Below, in pieces: positions 42,558-54,814 of a stretch of 64,000 nt of DNA. Under the pieces are notes generated by a model. The model did no database searches and was not told the DNA's origin. It worked only from the letters and a program-made list of their open reading frames with translations. The number at the start of each line of letters is the position of its first letter. The stretch's first letter is position 1. Source of the DNA: Ilex aquifolium (lineage: Eukaryota; Streptophyta; Magnoliopsida; Aquifoliales; Aquifoliaceae). The stretch covers positions 34,765,593-34,829,592 of the forward strand of contig OX637392.1 of NCBI GenBank assembly GCA_951799425.1, read 5' to 3'. The position numbers were made by a program, and so were the translations under genes.

Positions 42558-44546
42558 ACATTAAGATGTAGACTTCACCATTGAGTTGCACCACGGTACA
42601 TCCCTATTGCTATGACGCCATATAGAATGACACCTGCAGAGATGCAAGAGCTCAAGGTCCAGTTGCAAGAATTGTTAAATAAGGGTTCCATTATGCCGAG
42701 TACTTCACCTTGGGGTGCTCCAGTGCTATTTGTCAAGAAGAATGACAAAACCCTTCGGCTATGTATAGACTACCGGCAGTTGAATCGAGTCACCATCAAG
42801 AATAGGTACCCATTGCCGTGGATTGATGACTTGTTTGATCAACTGATGGGGGCACAGGTCTACTCCAGGATAGCTATGCACACAAGATACCATTAGTTAA
42901 GAATTAGGGAGGCATATATCCCTAAGACGGCATTTAGAACGTGATATGGGCATTTCAATTTCACTGTGATGCCATTTGGATTGACAATGAACCAGCGGCA
43001 TTCATGGACCTTATGCGTAGGGTGTTCCAACCCTATATTGATCAGTTGGTCATGGTCTTTATTGATAATATCCAGATCTACTCCAAGTCTGAGGGGGAGC
43101 ATGATGATCACTTGAGGGTTGTTATCCAGCCCTTGAGAGACCATCAGTTGTACGCCAAGTTCAGCAAGTGTGAATTTTGGTCGATAGAAGTGAAGTTTCT
43201 GGGGCACGTGGTGTCGGCTTCGGGTGTTTCAGTTAACCAGGAGAAGGTTGACGCAGTTATGAGTTGGGAGAGGCCCAAGTCAGTCTTCGTGATACGTAGT
43301 TTCTTGAAATTGGTGGGATACTATCGGAGGTTCATTGAGACTTCTCCCGACTAGCTGCACCTATGATGAGATTGACCAAAAAAGAGATCAAGGTTTAGTG
43401 GGATGACTCAAGTGAGAGGGTATTCCAGGAGTTGGGGAGGAGGCTTACTTCAACACCTAATCTGATAGTTTCGGAGAGGGGACAAAGGTACAAAGTTTAT
43501 TGTGATGCCTAAAAGGACAGACTTGGATGTGTATTGATGCAGTCCGGGAGGATGGTGGCTTATGGTTCTCAACAGTTAAAGTGCCACGAGCAAAACTACC
43601 CCACGCATGACATAGAGTTGGCGGGTGTCGTCTTTCCCTTAAAGTTATGGCTCCACTATTTGTATGTAGAGACGTTTGAGGTGTTTTCAGACCACAAGAG
43701 TCTAAAGTACATCTTAACTCAGCAATACCTCAATATGAGGCAACACAAGTAGAGTCTTTGGAGGACTATGACTTCATTTTGCATTATCATCCCAGTAAGG
43801 CAAATGGGGTGGCTGATGCACTCAGCCAGAAGTCACGGGGAGTCTTGGCTAGTACAGTTTCTCGGGAGTGCCTATGATTCAAAATTAGGGCACTTTGGGG
43901 AGTTTGGTGACTACACCTTCTCTACTGGGCAGAGTGATTGAATCATAGGGACATGACACTGAGATAATGTCCATCAAGGAATGTGTACAGTCGTGTATAG
44001 GTGATGAGGGTTGGGCCATTCATACAGATGGTAGTCTTATTTACGCTAATGGTAGTCTTCGATTCAGAGGAAATGTTGTGGTTCCCCAGTCTACGGATCT
44101 GAGAGAGGAGATCCTTAGGGAGTTTCATTGCTTCTGTTTTGTTGTGCATCCATGTGGCATGAAGATGTATCATGATCTTCGCCGCCAATATTATTGGAGC
44201 GGGATAAAGAGACAAGTCATGGACTTTGTTAGTAGATGTCTGACATGTCAGCAAGTCAAGACTGAGCACTAGAGACCAGTAGGGTTGCTCCAGCCTTTGG
44301 AGGTGGCTGAGTAGAAGTGGGAGCACGTCACTATGGACTTTGTGATACACTTTCCACGGACTTCACCTAGACATGATGTGGTGTAGGTGATAGTGGACCG
44401 GCTTACGAAGTCGGCTCACTTTTTTGCTGTGCAGATAGCCTTGACACTGGAGGAATTCTGTAGATTGTATATATAAGAGATAGTCCGGTTGCATGGAATA
44501 CCCATATCTATAGTATCAGATAGTCCGATTTGAAGGTTCCCTACTA
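42558..44546 (+). pseudogene. Chromovirus pol fragment (RT, RNase H, integrase)
   Basis: RT begins near 42612 ([38 protein letters not shown]). RNase H lies about 43480-43850 and integrase from about 43960 (CLTCQQVKTEH near 44250) to 44540. Both ends are cut: the left at the truncated Athila A LTR, the right at another Athila LTR. It resembles Tekay/Del pol but is distinct from the young copy. Around ten breaks. Confidence 0.85.
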
Positions 44547-45044
44547 CTGATTAGTACTTAAAATTGACATGTTATTATGACATTTTAAGACTAATTGTAC
44601 TTTAATGGAGTTTAAGTGATGTCATTTCAGGCCCTAAATTGAACAAGGACCCAAGATCAACAAGTACCACACTTGGATGCAGCACCAGCACATTAGGGCC
44701 AAAATTGGAAAAGCTTGGAGCACAGCCAAAACGTTCGAACGCCAAATCACGTTCGAACGTCCACATTGCACTGTAGCAGACTCAAATGCTGAAGAGAAGG
44801 CGTGTTGCAGTTAAGAAAGAAGACTGGAGCTCTGAAGCACTTGAGTGTCATGTTCGAACGCCAACTCATGTTCGAACGTACACTTGAGTTGATGGAAGAC
44901 CAGACCACTGCAAAGAGTTGGAACTGAACCTCACAGAAGACCACCAGACTACTCGAGTGATAGGGTCAAAGCAAATCTGGCGTTTGAATGCCCTCAGTGC
45001 AAAAACAGAAGAAACGTTCGAACGCCCTTAGTGCAAAAGCATCA
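44547..45044 (+). repeat. Shortened Athila A-type LTR
   Basis: Starts TGATTAGTACTTAAAATTG and follows the A LTR through the palindrome cluster (copies at about 44732, 44749, 44852, 44870 and 45014). It then jumps to the last bases of an LTR just before the primer site. About 1.4 kb containing TATA and R-U5 is absent. Confidence 0.8.
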
Positions 45045-45050
45045 AGTTTT

Positions 45051-45068
45051 TGGCGCCGTTGCCGGGGA
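45051..45068 (+). other. Primer-binding site, tRNA-Asp
   Basis: TGGCGCCGTTGCCGGGG is the perfect complement of the 3' end of plant tRNA-Asp, six bases after the LTR end. Confidence 0.9.
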
Positions 45069-45159
45069 ACCTTTAAAAGGTATTTTAAGGTGAAAGGTAA
45101 AAAGACCTTCAACATTGTTTATATTTTGTTTTACTGTAAATAACTTTGTTTTATTTTCT

Positions 45160-46859
45160 TTATTACTGAGGGCACTCCTCACTTCCAAAATTTGCCGGCA
45201 GAATCGTGTGAGTCCGTGAATCAGCCTGAACCTAATTCACCTAGATCAGTAGCAGACTCTTGTGAGGGTAGTATGGCAAATAATGAAAAAAATGGAGAAG
45301 TCCTTATGAGAGAGGAGGAGGTCCCTAACATCCGAACTTTGCGACATGATGCGGGATTACCATGCTGCTTTGAAGAATTTTTTGACTAAGGATGCCAAGC
45401 TAAGGTTGATTAGGTGGATCCTTCTCCTCCAAGAGTTTCATATCCTTATCAAATATAAGAAAGGCGTGGAGAATGTGATGGCTAACCATTTATTGTGGCT
45501 CATGATTGAAGACACCGATGCTCACATTCCTATTATTAACTTTTTTCCTAATGAGCATTTATTTACTTTGAATAAATTATACAATGGTACACTGATATTG
45601 AGAATTATCTTGTTATAGGACAGCTACCAAGTCATTGGAGTTCAAGGGACAAGAAGAGATTCTTGGTCGAGGTGAAGCAATTCTACTTTGACAATCCATA
45701 TTTGTTCAATTACTTCCCCGATCAAGTGATGAGGAGATATGTGCCCGATGAAGAGAAAAATGACGTGATTGCTTTTTGCCATTAAGAAATTTGTGGAGCT
45801 CACTTCTCATCAAATATGACATCTGCTAAGATTTTACAATGTGGTTTTTATTGGCCTACATTATTTAAAATTTGTTTTACATTCTATAAGCATTGAGATA
45901 AATGTCAATGATTAGGAGGTGTGATCCATAGGAATATGATGCCCCTTACACCCATATTTGTGATGGAAATCTTTGACTGTTGGGGTATTGATTTTATGAG
46001 TCATTTTCCTATGTCTTTTTGGTATGCTTACATTCTTTTGATAGTTGACTATGTATCTAAGTGGGTAGAAGCTATTCCAATTAGGACCAATCATCACAAG
46101 GTTGTGATCATGTTTTTGAAAGAGAATATTTTGCCTAGGTTTGGGATGCCTAGGGTAATAATCAGTGATGGTGGTTTACACTTTATAATAGGTCATTTGC
46201 TAATCTAATGCATAAATATGGACTTACACACAAAGTGTCCACGACTTGCCACCCACAGACCAATGGTCAAGCTGAATTGGTCGATAGGGATATTAAGCAT
46301 ATCTTAGAAAAGACAGTCCAATCATAATCGAAAAGATTGGTCACTTAGGTTGATCGATGCTCTTTGGGCCTATAGGACTGCTTTTAAGACACATTTAGGT
46401 ATGTCCCCTTATAGGCTTCTGTATGGAAAAGCTTGTCATCTTTCATTAGAGATAGAACATAGAGCATATTGGGTCATCAAAACATTGAACTTCAATTTAA
46501 AACTTATTAGTAGCAATAGGAAATTGGATTTGAATGCATATGGAGAGATAGGAAGAGATGCGTATGACAGTACTCGGATTTACAAGAAAAAGGTAAAAAT
46601 TTCTCATGATAAATCTATTTTGAGAATGACCTTTGAGGTAGGACATAAATTGCATGTATACAATTATCGCCTTCATCTTTTCCCATGTAAGCTACACCCG
46701 AGATGGGCCAACCCTTACATAGTGCGTATAGTTTTCTCACATGGAGCACTAGAACTAGAGAATCCAAAGAATGGACAAACATTTAAAGTGAATGGTCAGC
46801 GATTGAAGCTATTCTTGGAGGATTTTCCATTACAAGGAATCTGTGGAGGAGCTAGTTGA
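45160..46859 (+). pseudogene. Athila B: gag leader joined to pol remnant
   Basis: 45160-45352 matches the first 60 codons of Athila A gag. From 45353 the sequence is the end of RNase H ([16 protein letters not shown]), then integrase: FCFT/YKH zinc region near 45860, WGIDFM near 45985, ISDGG near 46160, HPQTNGQ near 46250, and a tail ending near 46830 ([13 protein letters not shown]). Most of gag, the protease and RT are missing. Several breaks. Confidence 0.8.
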
Positions 46860-47048
46860 TCCTATTTATCAAGCTCTTCTTAATGAGTGATTCTTTTTCC
46901 CTACATGATTTGTTGTAAATTAGTTGTTGCTTGTTTTACTTTACTTTTCTTTTAGTTTTGTATTTGAATTCCTTTTGAAGCCATTCTTTTCAAATGACCC
47001 CGTTCCCTTATCTATTTCATTAGTTCTCTTGCATATAGTTATTTATGT

Positions 47049-47085
47049 TGCATTGAGAACAATGCATAATTTCAGTTGCGGAGTG
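47049..47085 (+). other. Post-pol stem-loop with G-rich tract (element B copy)
   Basis: TGCATTG and CAATGCA (47049-47066) enclose AGAA. CAGTTGCGGAGTGAGGG follows. See the A copy at 36306 for the paired changes. Confidence 0.68.
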
Positions 47086-48601
47086 AGGGTTTACATCGCT
47101 GTTTTGTTTGTTCTCTTATTTTTGTGTTTTTTTTTTTTCCTTTGTTTGTTGCTCCTGAAAAAAAATGAAAAAAAAAATTATGCTTTAGTTATTTTGAAAG
47201 TATGATGCTCGAGTTGAATTCTTTGAGAACTTTGATATGTTGACAATAATTAGAGTAGATTGCATATGGACTATTGGATGGAATTTATTATATGCTTGAG
47301 TATTACGCTTATATTGTCATTAAAAACTCAAATTTTATGCATCATGTTTGTCTAGTTCATGTGATTTGTGAAATGGGGTTTTTGTCTTTCAAAGCTTGAT
47401 ATGTATAGTGCAGACAAATATATTACCTTGTGAGTTTAGATCCTATCATTTTGGAGGGTTATAAGACAATTACTGAAGAATTAGTTCTTTCATCACTTTT
47501 TCAATAGTCTCATTATATTTGTGTTGTTTAGAGTTTGTGGAATGATTAGTTGATTGTATCTCCATCAATTAAATTTTTCATTGTTCTTTGAAAATGATTT
47601 TAGGTCATCTTTTGGATAACTTTGAGCCTTAGCCTATTCTTTATTAAATGGTTTCCCTCAAAGCCGTGATTGAGCCTATTAGAATGTCCAATTCTTAGCC
47701 ATAAAGTTAACCAAGTCAAGTAAATAAAATATATGTATATACCTTACCTTGGCTATCCCTTGAATTGCAAAAATTTTATCAAGGAAGCTGGGAGAGTTAT
47801 GGAAAAAGCTCAAATGTGTGGGCAACATTAAAGAAAAGGGAATGCAGCTGAATAGAAAAAGTGGAAGAATCAGTAAATGTTTGGAAAAAAAGAAGCAAAA
47901 GGCTTGAAAAAAAAGGACAAAGAAAGAAAAGACAATGAAGTGAAAGTAAAGAGAAAAAAAATGTTCAGAAGGAAGAGTCAAGTGTTACAAAAGAAAACAA
48001 AAACGTATCCTGGGATAACTTTGTTTGAATTACTTAATCCTTCATTTCTTTTGCCCTTACCCATAGCCCCATTATAACCTTAAAAAAGTCCTGATTGATT
48101 CTAAGAATGATGCTAAATTGAATTTCATGGATAGAGAGATACATCAATGGTTTCATTCTTATTACTTTTACATTCTTTCATGAGATTATGTCAATATTGA
48201 TTGGTTTCATAATGCTTTTCATTGCTGGAAATATGTCGGATATAGTTGTTTTGTTAACGTAAAGTCTACCCACATATACTGTGAGTGAAACAGTTATGAT
48301 AGTTAGAGAGATCTATTTTGAGTAGAATATGGGAGAATATTTGTCAAAGCTAGTTTGGCTAGCTAAAAACAGATGAGAATTTTGTTGATAAATCTCTTGA
48401 GTTAGCTGATGTGACACACACACAAGTTTCTGATGATAATATGTGTGAATACTTTTGCATATCGTTTTGGCCTGAAAATTGTTATGTATGAATGAGCTTA
48501 AATTCTATTGACATATTGTTATTTTTGTTGAATTTTATGGAAGTGGCGCAATCAGAATAGATAAAATAGAGAAGTTTGTAGGTATGTTTTCTAGAAACTT
48601 T

Positions 48602-48671
48602 CACGAGAGAAAACTCGTCCACTAGGGATCACCTAGGGGTTTAAAGTCTTATTGCATCGGCTAAATGCAAT
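48602..48671 (+). other. Conserved hairpin block (element B copy)
   Basis: ACGAG..CTCGT, CTAGG..CCTAG and ATTGCAT..ATGCAAT occur in the same order and spacing as in A. Confidence 0.7.
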
Positions 48672-48914
48672 CATGCTTGCCTACAAAAAATGGTTTTTAC
48701 TAGTTTTAGGATGTGTTTTTAAATTCCAAGGCATGAAATTTTGGATTTTAAATGAATCAAGTTCTATTGCATAATTTTTAGGAATTGGGCATGAAATTTG
48801 ATCATTGTTTTTATGTTGAGTCTAGGGTTAGTTTTGTTTTGATTTATTAAAAGAAAAAAGAGAAAAAAAAATTAAAAAGAAATAGAAAATAGATTTTTTT
48901 CAAGAATTTTAATG

Positions 48915-49086
48915 TTCTACCGATAGAATTTATAATTAAAACCGGTGGGTTCTGAACAGAGAGTTGTTCTACTGGTAGATCGAGTCTAATGTACCAGTAA
49001 GTCTTATATCTTAGGCGTTAAAACAAGGGTTTTTACAAGAATTTCATAGGTTTTCATCAAATTGAAATTTCCCTCTCCCTTTAAAA
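48915..49086 (+). promoter_or_regulatory. ACCGGT-type palindromes before Athila B ORF3
   Basis: TTCTACCGATAGAA (48915-48928), an ACCGGT core at 48941, TTCTACTGGTAGA (48967-48979) and GTACCAGTAAG (near 48991) match the palindromes of the 3' LTR of this element. A weak TATA-like TTTAAAAG is near 49079. ORF3 starts at 49285. Confidence 0.6.
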
Positions 49087-49284
49087 GCTCTGACTTCTCT
49101 CTAAAAACCTTAGAAACTCTCTCCAAGCTTGGGCATCGATTTGCATCTCCTATTGCTGAGATTTTTGTGTGATTAGTGACTAATGGCTTCATAAGGTATG
49201 AAGAGTTCTCCCTCTTTTGATTTGATTTCTTGGGTATGTTTTTTGCTTTTGTCATTGAGTATTGTGGGGGTTGCTTTGTGGGCA

Positions 49285-50607
49285 ATGGCTCGCACAAAGC
49301 TGTCCAATGTCACTGATAAGAAAAAAAAAAGGAATGGGGAGGCCAATAACTAAAACTTCAGTAGAACCTTGGAAAAAGAAGCAAAAGGTTGATCACTCAA
49401 CCTCTATAGATGTCAAGAATGTGACTTGCGAGAGACAAGTGGATAGATATGGGTTGGTCTTCTTTAGGGTTATCCAACAAATCATTGAGCGAGGTTTGGA
49501 GGTGTGGTTCAAGGAGGTGAAGGGGTTTGGTTTGGCATTGTGTCAAGAGTTCTATAAGGGACTCAATACTATTGATAGTGATTTACAACTACTCAGGACA
49601 ACACTGCAGGGGAAGGTCATTCATGTGACACCTGTGACTGTGGGTGAGATGTCGAACTATGATCGATCTGAGCCTGATAAGATTGATTTCCCTCACCCCA
49701 ATTTCCAATCCAAGACCTTAGAGTAGTATGTAGCCTCGATGTATGAGGAGGGTAAGACTTTCACTGAAAAGAAACAGTGGGAAGTTTGATTGGGGAGTAC
49801 CGCCTAGCCAATAAGGTTTTACCCTACAATGTAGACTCGAAGGGATCTAAGAAAGAGCCATGTATTTATAAGATAGTTTTGGTTTCTGAGTTTCTAGCAA
49901 GCTTTTGTATTGACATAGCATTTTTAGTATGGCGGGTTATGCGAGATTTTGCTGCCACCGTGAAGATGAAGGCGAATATGCCTTTCGCTTACATGGTGAC
50001 TAGGATGTATGTGAACGCTAGGGTGAAGCAGACAGCGAATGATGTATTGTGGCCTACAAAGATTGGACCCATTGGCCACCAGAGCAAGAGTAAGAGTGTC
50101 ATAATATCAAGGGGGACCGAAGTTATAGAGGCTACCACTTCCACTACCCCTACCAATACTACCACTTTAGATCCACCTACTACTACTTCTGCTACCCCTA
50201 CTGCTGTACCACCACCATTCACCTCAGGAATGACATTGACTCAGAAGGTTATTAGGATAGATGAGAGAATGAATGGTGTGGAGAGGTATGCCCTGGACAC
50301 AAGGCAAGTTATGGAGAGATGCGAGGGGAAGATGGGCTGGCTTATGACTGATATGTGGAGACGGTTAGAGCATACTTTTCATGGTAAGCCCATTACACTA
50401 GTGTCATATTCAAGACCCCAAACATCGTCCACTAGGGAGGATGTGGCACTGGATGTGGAGGATAGTGAGGCTGAAAGGGATGAAGAAGAATTGAGACTGG
50501 TGCGGAGAGTGATGGTGGAGATGAGAATGGAGCTGAGGATGATGATGCTGATGCTTGATAGTTTTTGTTTTCAGTTTTTGAGTTTAAGTGTTAGGAATTT
50601 TGTATAG
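49285..50607 (+). pseudogene. Athila B ORF3 ('putative plant transposon protein' type)
   Basis: Starts MARTKLSNVTDKKKK, basic and likely nuclear. A middle part with ERGLEVWFKEV and GLALCQEFYKGL matches the family core. The second half (about 49780-50400) has conserved-looking helices (VWRVMRDFAATVKMK), a threonine/proline linker, and an acidic C-terminus (DVEDSEAERDEEELRL). No transmembrane anchor typical of an envelope is clear. About four breaks. Confidence 0.7.
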
Positions 50608-50856
50608 CCTAGGTAGAAGAACCTCTAGGATTAGGCTATAATTTCTTGGAGTCGACGTAGGTAAAAACAAGTACTTAAACTCTGTGGAATATATCTTTTT
50701 AGATCTTATGCGCCTTGTGTTCTTCTTAATTTATGCCTTATAACTTGAGTACTTATTTATGTTAACCTTTGTCTTGGATGTTTCAAAGTTTATTTCTATG
50801 ATTTTTTTAGTTTAATGTTTACTAGAGACTAGCAAAGCCTAACTAGAGGGGTGTGT
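50608..50856 (+). other. Pre-LTR region and polypurine tract of Athila B
   Basis: ACTAGAGACTAGCAA near 50820 is shared with Athila A. AGAGGGGTGTG precedes the LTR start TGAGACATC at 50857. Confidence 0.6.
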
Positions 50857-52010
50857 TGAGACATCAATATTGCATTATTTTATAGCTTAACACATTCACT
50901 TTAGGCTTGTTAACAAACGAACTTGCTTCACTTATTACATATTGCATCTTATGCTTTGATAGTTTGATTTATGTGAAAAGGTTGAGATTAAGCATTAATA
51001 GGATGACAAGAGATCATTTGGGGTGAGTTTGCTCGAGAGAAGATGAAGCCGGGAGCCTTAGAAATATTATGTAGAAAAGAGAAGTTATACCAGTAGGTGT
51101 TGTACTGGTAGGAAGGCAGAAAGATAAAGGTTCTACCGGTAGTATGTCATTTCTACCAGTAACATGAGTTACAGTATTTTGCCCTTTTTCATCAGAGATG
51201 TCTTGCTAGTATGTGGAACATGTTCTAATGGTAGGAAATGTTATAGTACTTTTGCCAGAGGAATCCTACCGGATGTTTTATCGGTATGAAAAATCATAGA
51301 AGTTTCAGATATTTTATCAGACAAAGTTCTACCGGTAGGTAAAGATGTTCTATAGGTAGGTTGTGTTATAGAGGGAGTTGTTGTTGGTAGGTGAAGGTAG
51401 ATCTCCACGGGAAGCTAAATTAAAGATCAGATCTCCTCATATCTTTTGCGGATTCTCAACCAATTAAAGAAGGATATAATTTTGGTGAAGATATTTACCA
51501 AATATCTGAATATTCTCCTTCCAACCAAAATAAATAAAAGACCCTTTGGGGAATAGAGATATCACGTTTAGGAGCTTTTCTTCTACTTTTTTATGTTCTT
51601 TACATTACAAAGTTTTAGGGTTATTTTATAGAGTTTTGCATTATTCTTCTTTTAAGTTCAGTTCTTTCATTTGTTCGAACAATATTTACATTCAGTTGTT
51701 TTTACTTTCGAAACCTTGTTATTTACATTTAGTTTTTCAATACAAGCAATCAATTTCAATTCAATCTTTACCTTTCTGAATTCAATTATGTTTTCTTTAA
51801 TGCTTTATGTTATTTCCATTATCATGAGTGTGTAGTCTTCCTCAATATAATATGAGGAACGAGTCCTAACCTTTGAAGTAGGGTATATGCTTTAAACTAG
51901 GGTTTTAATGTTTATGTGATTGATTGAATAAGTTATGTTTTTTAAAATCTAATTGGTTTGCATGGTTCTTGATTATCTGTATACAATTAAGTTTGGTATA
52001 AATAATTAGT
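50857..52010 (+). repeat. 3' LTR of Athila B, right end cut
   Basis: Starts TGAGACATCAATATTGC, comparable to TGATTAGCAC of A. It includes the ACCGGT palindrome cluster, an AT-rich TATA-like ATAAATAAAAG near 51530 and a long R-U5 region. It runs into a minus-strand copia fragment near 52010, so the end is approximate. Confidence 0.6.
51085..51540 (+). promoter_or_regulatory. Athila B LTR promoter: TTCTACCGGTAGAA-type cluster
   Basis: About nine copies from 51089 to 51360, the best at 51131 and 51327, and decayed ones near 51089, 51102, 51151, 51223, 51265, 51278 and 51348. Spacers contain CAGTATTTTGCCC..CATCAGA and AGTACTTTTG, as in the TTCGAA arrays of Tekay. A TATA-like sequence is at 51530-51540. 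Confidence 0.68.
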
Positions 52011-53367
52011 GGTGTTTTCTACGACCTTTAGCATATTAATTCTTCGACCATAAACCATCTTTCAATTGCTACATTAGTTCTTTTAAAGTTTTTAGTTGAA
52101 AATCATTCGTCTATAGTAGTTTGAATATGAAAGGGTCAAATCCAATACTACATTGATTTTCATTTGTAAATTGGCTAACAGAAAGAAAATTTTTTTTGAA
52201 GACCAGGAGTGACAAGAACATTATGAAGATGAAAGGTGGAAGTTGGGTTAAGAAGGTTAGAGTGACCCATATGAGAAATAGAGACTAACGAGCCATTACC
52301 AACTTGAATGCGATCAAGACCATCATAAGGGCGAGAATTCATGAGAGTACTTGGTGAGGGAGGCATGTGATTAGATACACCAGTATCTGTGATACCAATT
52401 GGGATCATAACCATCTGGTATAGGAAGAGAAGGAGGAGTGTACGAGTAATAATTTGCAGCAAAGGCCATGTGATGATGTGGTTACTCACGAGTGATGTGA
52501 TTAAAGTCATAACAAAGTTGGCATTAGATAAGGGATGCTCCAAGAGAAAATGACTGATGTGGCATTGGACATGTACCAAGAATAAAAGAAGCACGTTCTA
52601 TCCATGACTGGAAAGATTGCTGATCAAGAGAAAATGAGTTTTGTCGAGAAGCGAACTGGTACAAGTTATGGAAACCAGATCGTCCATCTCCACGAGCTGA
52701 AGAGGTGTCATGAGAAGATGATGATTAATCATAGCGGAAGTCATTATTTTTGTAATGATTGTGGTGACCACAGCAACGACCACCGCCACCACAAGACGAG
52801 GATGACTGCTTATTGGCGGCAAAAACTGTGTAGTAGAGGAAGAATTAGAATTCTAGTGTTGAATACGATTCTCATGAGTGAAGAGAAAAGTTCGAGCTTC
52901 TGCAAATGAAGGAAATGGGAATCGAGTTGAAATGGCAATTGTACAACTTTCATATTCTGAGGGAACTCCTGCAGAGCCTGCATGACAAGATCTGTGTTAG
53001 AGATCGGAGTTCCAATGGAAGCAAGAGAATCTGCTATGGATTTGAGTTGTTGCATATATATGGCCATTGACTTATCACCCTTTCTATGATTATGGAACTC
53101 CATTTTAAGTTGGAGCACACGAAAATGTACTTGATTATAAAACAATTGTTCAATCGTGAGCCAAGTTTCACGAGCAATCTGAGGTAGATTGGGTTTGATG
53201 ATGGCATGAAGAATATCGGCCGAAACAGTAGCTTGGATCCAAGGTAAAATGATATAGTCAATTTGCATCCACACTTGTGGAAATGAAGTTGGAGAGAAAC
53301 AAGATGGGTTAGACTCAGATGGAGAGGATGCAATAGCACTGGTAGAAGATAGGCTTGAAGAGGCCAT
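52010..53367 (-). pseudogene. Copia gag and protease/pre-integrase remnant
   Basis: Starts MASSSLSSTSAIASSPSES. A UBN2-type gag domain follows (WLTIEQLFYNQVHFRVLQLK, MAIYMQQLKSIADSLASIG, LVMQALQEFP). Near 52400-52180 lies the region typical of the start of the copia pol polyprotein (DTGVSNHM, IQVGNGSLVSISHMGHS, FHLHNVLVTPGL). About five breaks. Confidence 0.8.
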
Positions 53368-53825
53368 TTAAATGGGACAGAAGCAAAGAAAAGAGGATAT
53401 GAAGAATCAAGATTGCTATGCACTAAAGAACACTAAAGAAATGAGTTGAACTCCTGTGTTTGTTAACCGAAATTCAACACTTAAAATGAACGCATTTGAC
53501 ACTTATTAATTAAATTCGTTTGATAACTAAAATTTCAACTCTCTTAATATATTAAGTGCTCATTTAAAATAGACTACAATATTAAGTTGGAGATTCATTA
53601 CTTAATTCTGAAAACTGAAAACGCTCAGTAAAATCATCTTTAATAATATTTATCATATGACCATTACACCAAAAATATTTTACAATCCTATTAAAACTCT
53701 AATTAGTGTTTTCTCCAAAATCGCTAACCTATCTATTCTCATTATCGATCGTCTTCTTCAACGACAGTTAAGTCTTCAAGCCGTCAGCTTCCCTTGTCTT
53801 CTTCTTCTTTTCTTTTTTTTCTTTG

Positions 53826-53990
53826 CTTGTCTGCTGCAAACACACATACTAAAAAACACACACACATTCACTGCACACACATAGTTACACACACCCACAC
53901 ACAAACACACAAACACATGCACTGCACACACACCCACCCACCCAACCACCTACACACATGCACGAATTGCACACACACACACACACATTT
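53826..53990. repeat. (CA)n-rich microsatellite
   Basis: Irregular CA repeats with interspersed CACCC and CATGC units. The apparent open frames there are low-complexity. Confidence 0.9.
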
Positions 53991-53999
53991 TATTAATGA

Positions 54000-54690
54000 A
54001 ATTTAATTATTCTATTTTTTCAATTCGATTATTTAGCAGTTTTATTTATTTATTTATTTATTTTGATCAGATGTTATTGTTCAGTTATTGTGTTATTCAA
54101 TTTATTATTGTTCACTTATTGTTATTCGATTATTTATTAGTTATTGTTCTTTTTTTTTATCAAATGTCATTGTTCAGTTATTGTGTTATTTAATTTGTTA
54201 TTGTTCACTTATTGTGATTCGATTATATATTTGTTGTTGTTCAAAAAAATTTTTTTTTTGATAAGATGTTATTGTTCAGTTATTATGTTATTCAATTTAT
54301 TATTGTTCACTTATTGTGATTGTTCAATTATTATTATTCGATTATTCGATTATTTATTAGTTATTATTATTTTTTTTTGATCAAATGTTATTGTTCAATT
54401 ATTGTGATTCGATTATTTATTTATTATTGTTCTTTTTTTTTAACAGATATTATTGTTCAGTTATTGTGTTATTCAATTTATTATTGTTCACTTATTGTTA
54501 TTCTATTATTTATTAGTTATTTTTTTATCAGATGTTATTATTCATTTATTGTGTTATTCAGAAATTATTTTTTTGGTCAAAAGTTATTGTAGACTTATTG
54601 TGTTATTCAATTTGTTATTGTTTACTTATTGTAATTCGATTATTTATTTGGTGTTGTTCTGTAATTTTTTTTTTTTTGCCTTGTATTATT
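54000..54690. repeat. T-rich tandem array (TTATTGTTCA-type units)
   Basis: About nine degenerate units of 60-75 bases built from 'ttattgttcacttattgtgattcgattattta'. Multiple overlapping open frames rich in Phe, Tyr and Ile are products of this composition. Confidence 0.85.
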
Positions 54691-54814
54691 CAATTGATGT
54701 AAACATCAATTTTTTTTGTATTATGTTAACTATTCTAGTGGGTCACGATAATAATTTGACAATGTTAAACAATGTCATATAGTCTGATATTTTTTAAAAA
54801 AATGGTTATGTAGG

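Larger units (their letters stand above)
46860..48900 (+). other. Non-coding region of Athila B
   Basis: AT-rich and without supported genes. It holds the post-pol stem-loop (47049-47085) and the conserved hairpin block (48602-48671). Short open frames with poly-lysine or poly-phenylalanine come from A and T runs. Confidence 0.6.
44547..52010 (+). mobile_element. Chimeric Athila element B
   Basis: The left end (LTR, primer site and first part of gag, 44547-45352) is of Athila A type. From 45353 on, pol, non-coding region, ORF3 and the 3' LTR (50857-52010) belong to a different Athila family with ACCGGT palindromes. The two LTRs therefore do not match and cannot date it. The junction lies at a short shared motif, TGCGGGATTAC. 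It was formed by deletion or template switching. Many breaks. Confidence 0.75.

Noticed and set aside
45051-45068. tRNA gene fragments at TGGCGCC and TGGTATCA sites
   Set aside because: They are primer-binding sites directly following LTR ends, with no tRNA body around them.
47870-48080. Lysine-rich small protein
   Set aside because: The frame is encoded by an A-rich tract in the non-coding region of Athila B with no conserved counterpart in A or C.
54000-54690. Multi-pass membrane proteins suggested by Phe/Ile/Tyr-rich frames
   Set aside because: Low-complexity T-rich tandem DNA gives such frames in every phase.
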